Shown: in pieces, positions 58,714-64,000 of the stretch | How positions within the stretch are numbered: the first letter of the stretch is position 1 | How the letters are laid out: each line of letters opens with the position of its first letter | Made by a program: the position numbers and the translations under genes | Notes under the pieces: generated by a model | Databases searched by the model: none | What the model was told of the DNA's origin: nothing | What the model saw: only the letters and a program-made list of their open reading frames with translations | Assembly (NCBI RefSeq): GCF_034092415.1 | Contig: NZ_CP139304.1 | Coordinates: forward strand, 1,286,001-1,350,000 | Length of the DNA: 64,000 nt | Direction of reading: 5' to 3' | From: Prochlorococcus sp. MIT 1341 | Lineage (GTDB): Bacteria > Cyanobacteriota > Cyanobacteriia > PCC-6307 > Cyanobiaceae

Positions 58714-59181
58714 AGCTTGTTCGATCGCTGATTTGAGCTCGCTACTATTAGGTTCAATATCACTCTTAAACCTTCCAATTACTTTGCCTTGTTTGTTTAT
58801 GAGAAATTTTTCAAAATTCCATGCGACATCTCCTTTGGGCTCTGTTTTTGTAAGTGTTGTATATGGTTCCGTCGTGTTGCCTTTTGCGTGCACCTTTGCA
58901 AAGAGTTCGAAGGTTGCGTTATAGGTTGTTTTGCAGAATGTTTTGATTTCCTCAAGCTCCCCAGGCTCCTGTCCTCCGAAGTCATTGCAAGGAAAGCCAA
59001 GAACCGTTAGTCCTTGTTTTCCATATTCGTCTTGCAGTGATTGGAGCCCTTCATATTGTTTGGTGAACCCGCACCGGCTTGCCACGTTTACGATTAAAAG
59101 AACCCGTTCTTTGTAGTCACCTAGTGCTTTCTTTTTTCCATCTGGTGTTGTAACCAGAACGTCGCTTACGTTTATGTCCAT
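58702..59181 (-). CDS. gpx: Glutathione peroxidase-like protein
   Basis: Thiol peroxidase of the GPX family. Active-site Cys in VNVASRCGFTKQYEGLQ (Cys in place of selenocysteine), VLGFPCNDFGGQEPG and VAWNFEKFLINKQGKV with Trp-Asn complete the catalytic set. 159 residues, cytosolic, ATG start. Cyanobacterial homologues often use NADPH or thioredoxin rather than glutathione and act on lipid hydroperoxides. Confidence 0.95.
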   Translation of the reverse strand: MDINVSDVLVTTPDGKKKALGDYKERVLLIVNVASRCGFTKQYEGLQSLQDEYGKQGLTVLGFPCNDFGGQEPGELEEIKTFCKTTYNATFELFAKVHAKGNTTEPYTTLTKTEPKGDVAWNFEKFLINKQGKVIGRFKSDIEPNSSELKSAIEQALTN

Positions 59182-59246
59182 GGTTTACTCACAAAAAAAC
59201 TAATTTCGTCAAGGTTAAGCCATACACTTAATCAAGCCTCCATGGT

Positions 59247-60671
59247 GTGCCTATGAAACAGGAAATTGGGCCGCCAGGTCATGTTGCATCAGTAGTCAAT
59301 GATCCTCAGCTTGCAGAAGTAGTTGCCGCAGATTTGAAAGCTTTGCTTTCCAATGGCAATTATGACGGAGCAAAAACTTTGCTGCAGCCTGTTCAGCCAG
59401 TTGATATTGCAGAAGCTATTGGCTTTTTACCTTTGGTTTTGCAGGCTTTTGCATTCCGGTTATTAAGTAAGGATGAGGCCATCGAGGTATATGAGTATTT
59501 GGATCCAGGAGTTCAACAGAGTTTGCTTGACAGACTTCGTTCAAGTGAGGTTCTTGAATTGGTTGAGGAGATGTCACCAGATGACAGGGTTCAATTGTTT
59601 GATGAGTTGCCAGCAAAAGTTGTCCGAAGACTACTTGCTGAATTAAGTCCTTCTGAGAGGAGAGTTACAGCACAATTGCTGGGCTATGAGTCAGAGACTG
59701 CCGGAAGGCTGATGACCCCAGAATTTATTGATTTAAAGGAATTTCACAGTGCAGCTCAAGCTCTAACCATTGTTCGTAAAAGGGCGCCAGATACAGAGAC
59801 GGTTTATAGCCTTTATGTGACTGATGGGAAAAGACATTTGACTGGAATCCTGTCATTACGGGATTTAGTTACTGCAGATCCCGAATCACGCATTGGCGAT
59901 GTGATGACTAGAGAGGTGGTAAGCGTTGCTACGGACACAGATCAGGAAGAGGTTGCAAGAGCGATCCAGCGATATGACTTTCTTGCGCTTCCAGTAGTTG
60001 ATAGAGAACAAAGACTTGTAGGAATTGTGACTGTTGACGATGTTATTGATGTGATTGAGCAGGAAGCAACTAGAGATTTGTATGCCGCTGGTGCAGTTCA
60101 AGCTGGTGATGAAGATGATTATTTTCAAAGTAATTTATTCATGGTTGCTAGAAGGCGGGTGGTTTGGTTAGTGGTACTTGTGGTGGCAAATGGTTTTACA
60201 ACTCAAGTAATTGCAATGAATGATCTTGTGTTGAAGCAGGTTGTTTTGTTAGCAGCATTTATTCCCCTTTTGATTGGAACTGGGGGCAATGTTGGCGCTC
60301 AGAGTTCCACCGTTGTAATTAGAGGTCTTAGTACACAAAGGATTCAAGCTTTAGGGCCTTTAAAGGCAGTTGCTCGAGAGGCGATAGCCGGTGCACTTCT
60401 TGGATTATTAATGCTTTTAGTTGTTGTGCCTTTTGCTTGGTGGCGAGGGGAGAGTCCTTTGGTGGGGGCTGCGGTGGGGATAAGCCTTATGGCAATAACT
60501 ACTCTTGCTGCCACTGCAGGAGCCGCTTTGCCACTTTTTTTTGATCGCATGGGGCTGGATCCTGCCCTGATGTCTGCACCATTTATCACTACAGCGACTG
60601 ATGTTGCAGGGGTTTTAATCTATTTGCGTACTGCAGCATGGTTGCTCAGGCACATGAACCCAGTAAGTTGA
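59247..60671 (+). CDS. mgtE: Magnesium transporter MgtE
   Basis: 474 residues: N-terminal helical domain (IAEAIGFLPLVLQAFAFRLL), two CBS domains (VMTREVVSVATDTDQEEVAR; LPVVDREQRLVGIVTVDDV) that sense Mg2+, a plug helix, and five membrane helices. The start is GTG 59247 or ATG 59253. Mg2+ demand in a chlorophyll-making cell fits a core gene. No magnesium riboswitch is evident upstream. Confidence 0.96.
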   Translation: MPMKQEIGPPGHVASVVNDPQLAEVVAADLKALLSNGNYDGAKTLLQPVQPVDIAEAIGFLPLVLQAFAFRLLSKDEAIEVYEYLDPGVQQSLLDRLRSSEVLELVEEMSPDDRVQLFDELPAKVVRRLLAELSPSERRVTAQLLGYESETAGRLMTPEFIDLKEFHSAAQALTIVRKRAPDTETVYSLYVTDGKRHLTGILSLRDLVTADPESRIGDVMTREVVSVATDTDQEEVARAIQRYDFLALPVVDREQRLVGIVTVDDVIDVIEQEATRDLYAAGAVQAGDEDDYFQSNLFMVARRRVVWLVVLVVANGFTTQVIAMNDLVLKQVVLLAAFIPLLIGTGGNVGAQSSTVVIRGLSTQRIQALGPLKAVAREAIAGALLGLLMLLVVVPFAWWRGESPLVGAAVGISLMAITTLAATAGAALPLFFDRMGLDPALMSAPFITTATDVAGVLIYLRTAAWLLRHMNPVS

Positions 60672-60756
60672 TGAGTATTAATACCTAAACAATCCCCTAA
60701 ATCTTTATCTTTACACTTCTTAGTAGTACGCTTTACATAACGCAATAAATTGATTC

Positions 60757-61764
60757 GTGGCCTCTGCACTGTTGACTAAAGATTCCGTTAAGGCTGTGGT
60801 GAAGTCCACTCGTCAGCCTGGAGGAGATCTAGACCTGGTCAGCTCATATTTACGTGATATAGGTCGTGTTCCTTTGTTGACGAATGATCAAGAAATTACT
60901 TTAGGAAGACAAGTCCAGGAGCTGATGTCTCTTGAGCAGTTGGGCACCGAATTAGAACTAACCAATGGTGAGAAGCCCAGTTTTGACGAATTATCTAAAG
61001 CAGCAGGGATTTCCATTACCCAGCTAAAGAAAAAACTTAAATCTGGGCGACGCGCTAAAGAGCGTATGGTCGCTGCAAACTTGCGTTTGGTTGTCAGCGT
61101 TGCAAAGAAATATACGAAACGGAATATGGAGCTTTTGGACCTAATCCAAGAAGGTACTCTCGGATTAGTGCGAGGGGTAGAAAAGTTTGACCCTACTCGA
61201 GGCTATAAATTCTCGACATACGCCTACTGGTGGATTCGACAAGGAATAACAAGGGCATTGGCTGAGAAAAGCCGAACTATTCGTTTGCCTATTCACGTCA
61301 CTGAAATGTTGAACAAACTGAAAAAAGGTCAAAGAGAATTAAGTCAAAAGCTTGCAAGGACTCCTTCTATATCGGAATTGGCGAAATTTGTTGAGCTAAA
61401 AGAAGAAGAAGTCAAGGAATTGATGTATAGAGCTAGTCAACCAATGAGTTTGGAAAAGAAAGTAGGAGAGGGTGATGACACGATCCTGCTTGACTTACTT
61501 CCAGGAGAAGAAAGCCTACCTAGTGAAAAAGTCGAAGCTGATTGCATGAAAGGAGATTTACATGCATTAATTGATCAGTTACCAGAAATACAAGGTCTTG
61601 TATTGCGAAAGAGATATGGGATTGATGGAGATGATCCCATGACCCTTACTGGTATCGGGAGAGATTTGGGAATGAGTCGTGATCGAATACGGAATTTAGA
61701 GCGAGATGGGCTAAGACTATTAAGACAAAAAAGTAAGTCTTATGACGCTTATATTGCTGCTTGA
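60757..61764 (+). CDS. Type II (group 2) RNA polymerase sigma-70 factor
   Basis: 335 residues, GTG start. Region 1.2 SSYLRDIGRVPLLTNDQE; region 2 NLRLVVSVAKKYTKRNMELL, FSTYAYWWIRQGITRALA; regions 3 and 4 including GLVLRKRYGIDGDD and SRDRIRNLERDGLRLLR. It lacks the acidic region 1.1 and 'group 1' extensions, so it is a non-essential principal-like sigma used under stress, light or growth-phase change. Its stop overlaps the convergent hydrolase gene by 16 bases. Confidence 0.92.
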   Translation: MASALLTKDSVKAVVKSTRQPGGDLDLVSSYLRDIGRVPLLTNDQEITLGRQVQELMSLEQLGTELELTNGEKPSFDELSKAAGISITQLKKKLKSGRRAKERMVAANLRLVVSVAKKYTKRNMELLDLIQEGTLGLVRGVEKFDPTRGYKFSTYAYWWIRQGITRALAEKSRTIRLPIHVTEMLNKLKKGQRELSQKLARTPSISELAKFVELKEEEVKELMYRASQPMSLEKKVGEGDDTILLDLLPGEESLPSEKVEADCMKGDLHALIDQLPEIQGLVLRKRYGIDGDDPMTLTGIGRDLGMSRDRIRNLERDGLRLLRQKSKSYDAYIAA

Positions 61765-62684
61765 ATAATTTTTAATAGTAAAGGGTTGACTAGCTCAGGT
61801 TTTTCATCATGAGGGCAATGTCCTGCGCCCTGGATAATGTCAAGTGAATGAATACATGGGATAGAAGAGTTCCATTTTTTTGCTAATGCTATCGGTTCCC
61901 AAGGATCAGCCTCTCCCCAAATTAGGTGAACTGGTGTATCAGTTTTTGCTAGAAGGTCTGGAGCTAAATGGTCATCAAAGAGATTAATAAAACCTCTAAA
62001 TGATTCAGCTGCTCCCATTTTTTGACTAGGTCTGTGCAGAAGATCAATCAGTTCCTCATCAACATTGCACCCACTTGGGTATGCCTGTCTAAGTACTTTT
62101 TGAATTACAGTGCGATTGGCTGCATTTCTAAATAAGCTATTGCTGAGCCATCTTTGGCGGACGATCGTTTTTAGGAATGGTCTGACTATTCGCATCCAAT
62201 ATTTCTGCTCACTAAGGCGTTTGTCATCCATAGTTCTTTGTGCACAATCTATAAGAATGATTTCTGCACATGTCTTGGTTAGATGTTGTGCAGCAGTGAG
62301 TGCAACTACACCACCTATGGAGTTTCCCACTAGAATAACTCTATCTTTAATAATTTGTTGGCAAAAGTTAGCCACCTGTTCTCCCCAGGAGTCAAAGCAA
62401 TAACAGAAATCTTTTTCCTCTGTCGGTTCCTCTTTTAGTCTTGCTTTTGGTTTACTGCTATTACCAAAACCAATGAGATCAATAGCAAAGCAGTTTGTTT
62501 TGTTTGCTATAAAATTTTGATTGTGACGCCAATGCTCTTTGGATGCTCCAAAGCCGTGTATTAACAAAACAGCCGGTAGTTCATTGCTTTTTGAACCCTT
62601 GCTTGTCCAGGCAATATTGTGACCTTTCCATTCCCATATACCATGTTTTAAATGATTTGAGTTTGGAAAAGTTTTTTCCGACAT
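61749..62684 (-). CDS. Alpha/beta hydrolase
   Basis: 311 residues. Oxyanion region LLIHGFGASKEHWRHN, nucleophile elbow VGNSIGGVVALTA (Ser), acid in LIWGEADPWEP and His in QGAGHCPHDE complete the triad. The substrate is unknown; cyanobacterial relatives are annotated as haloalkane-dehalogenase- or esterase-like without evidence. Convergent with the sigma factor gene. Confidence 0.9.
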   Translation of the reverse strand: MSEKTFPNSNHLKHGIWEWKGHNIAWTSKGSKSNELPAVLLIHGFGASKEHWRHNQNFIANKTNCFAIDLIGFGNSSKPKARLKEEPTEEKDFCYCFDSWGEQVANFCQQIIKDRVILVGNSIGGVVALTAAQHLTKTCAEIILIDCAQRTMDDKRLSEQKYWMRIVRPFLKTIVRQRWLSNSLFRNAANRTVIQKVLRQAYPSGCNVDEELIDLLHRPSQKMGAAESFRGFINLFDDHLAPDLLAKTDTPVHLIWGEADPWEPIALAKKWNSSIPCIHSLDIIQGAGHCPHDEKPELVNPLLLKIIQAAI

Positions 62685-62865
62685 TGTTTAAAGGTATTTT
62701 TAGTGAAAGAAGATTGAAGAGGAAAACTTGAGCCGTTGATGTTTGTCTTTCTTTGCAGCCATTAATATGTTTAATCTTGCTGAATTATACGGTATTTTTG
62801 CTGTTAATTGCTATTAGTTCCTAAGGAGAAAATTTAATGACTTGGAAATTAAAGATTAATTATTG

Positions 62866-63996
62866 ATGGATACTATTATTTCATTCAAATATGTTCGTGA
62901 AAGAGTTCTGGATTGGTGGGCTGTTTATGGCCGTCATGATTTGCCTTGGAAAAAGGCTTCGGATCAATTCGATTTGAAGCCTTCTCACGAACAAACTACT
63001 TGTGAACTAGATCCATATCGAATTTGGATTGCTGAAATCATGCTTCAGCAGACCCAAGTTGGTGTGATGTTGCCTTTCTGGAAGAGATGGATGGATGCTT
63101 TTCCTAATGTTTCTTTGCTTGCTGAAGCGCCTTTAGAAGAGGTCCTTCTTATTTGGCAGGGACTCGGCTACTACAGGAGAGCTCATAGTATTCATAGAGC
63201 ATCAATGAATTTAAAAGGTGATGCTTGGCCTCGCACTTTGCAAGGTTGGATGCTTTTGCCGGGTATAGGTCGTACAACTGCTGGAAGCATTCTTTCTAGT
63301 GCGTTTAATTTGCCTTTCCCCATACTTGACGGGAATGTTCGACGTCTTTTGACGAGATTAACTGGATGTAAAGAACCCCCTTCAAAATCAGTTGATTCGA
63401 GGCTTTGGCGATTGAGTTTTTTGTTGTTGGATAAGGAACGACCACGGGATTTCAATCAAGCTCTAATGGATCTTGGAGCTTTAGTTTGCACGTCACGTAA
63501 TCCAAAATGTTCTTTATGTCCTCTTGTTGAAAGGTGTTTTGCGTACTCTATTGGCCAGCAAAGTAGTTTCCCAGTGAAAATGGAATCAAGAAGGTTGTCC
63601 ATTCAAGTGATAGGCGTAGGAGTGATTTTTAATCAGAGGGGGGAAGTCCTTATTGATCAGAGAAAGAATGATGGATTGTTGGGAGGGATGTGGGAATTCC
63701 CGGGAGGAAAGCAAGAACAAGGCGAACCGATTAAATCAACAGTTTCGCGAGAAATCATTGAGGAACTTGCGATTACCGTTGAAGTTGGCGAAGAATTAAT
63801 TTCTTTTGCTCATGCTTATAGCCATAAAAGATTGCGATTTGTGGTTCATATTTGCGAATATGTTAGTGGAGAACCAAAGCCACTAGCCAGTCAACAAGTT
63901 CGATGGGTTGAGCCTAAATCTCTTAATAAGTATCCATTTCCAGCTGCTAATACAAAGATTATTGATGCGTTAATGAATTATATAAAATCCATATAA
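62866..63996 (+). CDS. mutY: A/G-specific adenine DNA glycosylase with Nudix domain
   Basis: Removes adenine mispaired with 8-oxoguanine. HhH-GPD domain: catalytic Glu region IMLQQTQVGVMLPF, LLPGIGRTTAGSIL, and the Asp in LDGNVRRLL; 4Fe-4S cluster with Cys spacing x6-x2-x5 (CTSRNPKCSLCPLVERC). The C-terminal domain has a nearly complete Nudix box, GGKQEQGE ... REIIEEL (G-x5-E-x7-R-E-x2-E-E), which is usually degenerate in MutY. 376 residues from ATG 62866; a TTG precedes it. Ends just before the window edge. Confidence 0.95.
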   Translation: MDTIISFKYVRERVLDWWAVYGRHDLPWKKASDQFDLKPSHEQTTCELDPYRIWIAEIMLQQTQVGVMLPFWKRWMDAFPNVSLLAEAPLEEVLLIWQGLGYYRRAHSIHRASMNLKGDAWPRTLQGWMLLPGIGRTTAGSILSSAFNLPFPILDGNVRRLLTRLTGCKEPPSKSVDSRLWRLSFLLLDKERPRDFNQALMDLGALVCTSRNPKCSLCPLVERCFAYSIGQQSSFPVKMESRRLSIQVIGVGVIFNQRGEVLIDQRKNDGLLGGMWEFPGGKQEQGEPIKSTVSREIIEELAITVEVGEELISFAHAYSHKRLRFVVHICEYVSGEPKPLASQQVRWVEPKSLNKYPFPAANTKIIDALMNYIKSI

Positions 63997-64000
63997 TTTT

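Overview
This window looks like a chromosome segment of a marine picocyanobacterium, most likely Prochlorococcus of a low-light-adapted type. The genus call is inferred from three things. The DNA is AT-rich. The gene set includes sulfolipid genes (sqdB, sqdX), PSI assembly factor Ycf37, psbZ, a Psb34-like protein, Ycf23 and a type II sigma factor. The gene order resembles picocyanobacteria: tig-clpP-clpX-dnaX opposite asd-dapA-rnj, and psbZ next to ribH. I cannot name a strain without a search.

Layout. Position 1-84 is the start of a class V aminotransferase running off the left edge. 100-2957 carries cbiD and guaA. 2958-7840 is accessory: a decayed regulator-like stretch, an O-acyltransferase, a TPR protein and a methyltransferase. 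Two short imperfect copies of the guaA 3' end lie at about 6040 and 6110, as expected for an old integration at guaA. 8000-16600 is core: two unknown proteins, a class B penicillin-binding protein, the sulfolipid pair, a Psb34-like protein, thiG, ycf37, a small zincin-like protein, rpl20 and rpl35. 16710-19614 has a SpoIID-like lipoprotein and a membrane glycosyltransferase that may be the monoglucosyl-diacylglycerol synthase. 19628-25692 is a minus-strand proteostasis and replication operon (tig, clpP, clpX, an LRAT/NC-domain gene, dnaX). 25861-41301 is core metabolism and DNA maintenance: asd, dapA, rnj, tilS, ycf23, uvrB, lysC, holA, cobH, mutS, psbZ and ribH.

A tRNA-Gly(GCC) gene with a strong terminator at 41376-41480 precedes a second accessory block (41727-48540). 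It holds a methyltransferase, a glycosyltransferase with a ten-base homopolymer in its coding sequence, a GNAT protein, rfbA, rfbB and an ABC exporter. This is probably a cell-surface glycan region. The remainder is core: secA, cysE with a GntR-like regulator, infC, miaA, gyrB, an SH3 protein, two crcB genes, a glutathione peroxidase, mgtE, a sigma factor, a hydrolase and mutY.

The most notable observations are the guaA-end repeats bounding an island, the G10 tract in a surface glycosyltransferase (candidate phase variation), a MutY whose C-terminal Nudix box is nearly intact, a seven-codon ORF abutting ribH, a tandem crcB pair, and several small genes. I found no CRISPR array, rRNA or intact insertion sequence. 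I saw no clear new defence or biosynthetic system.
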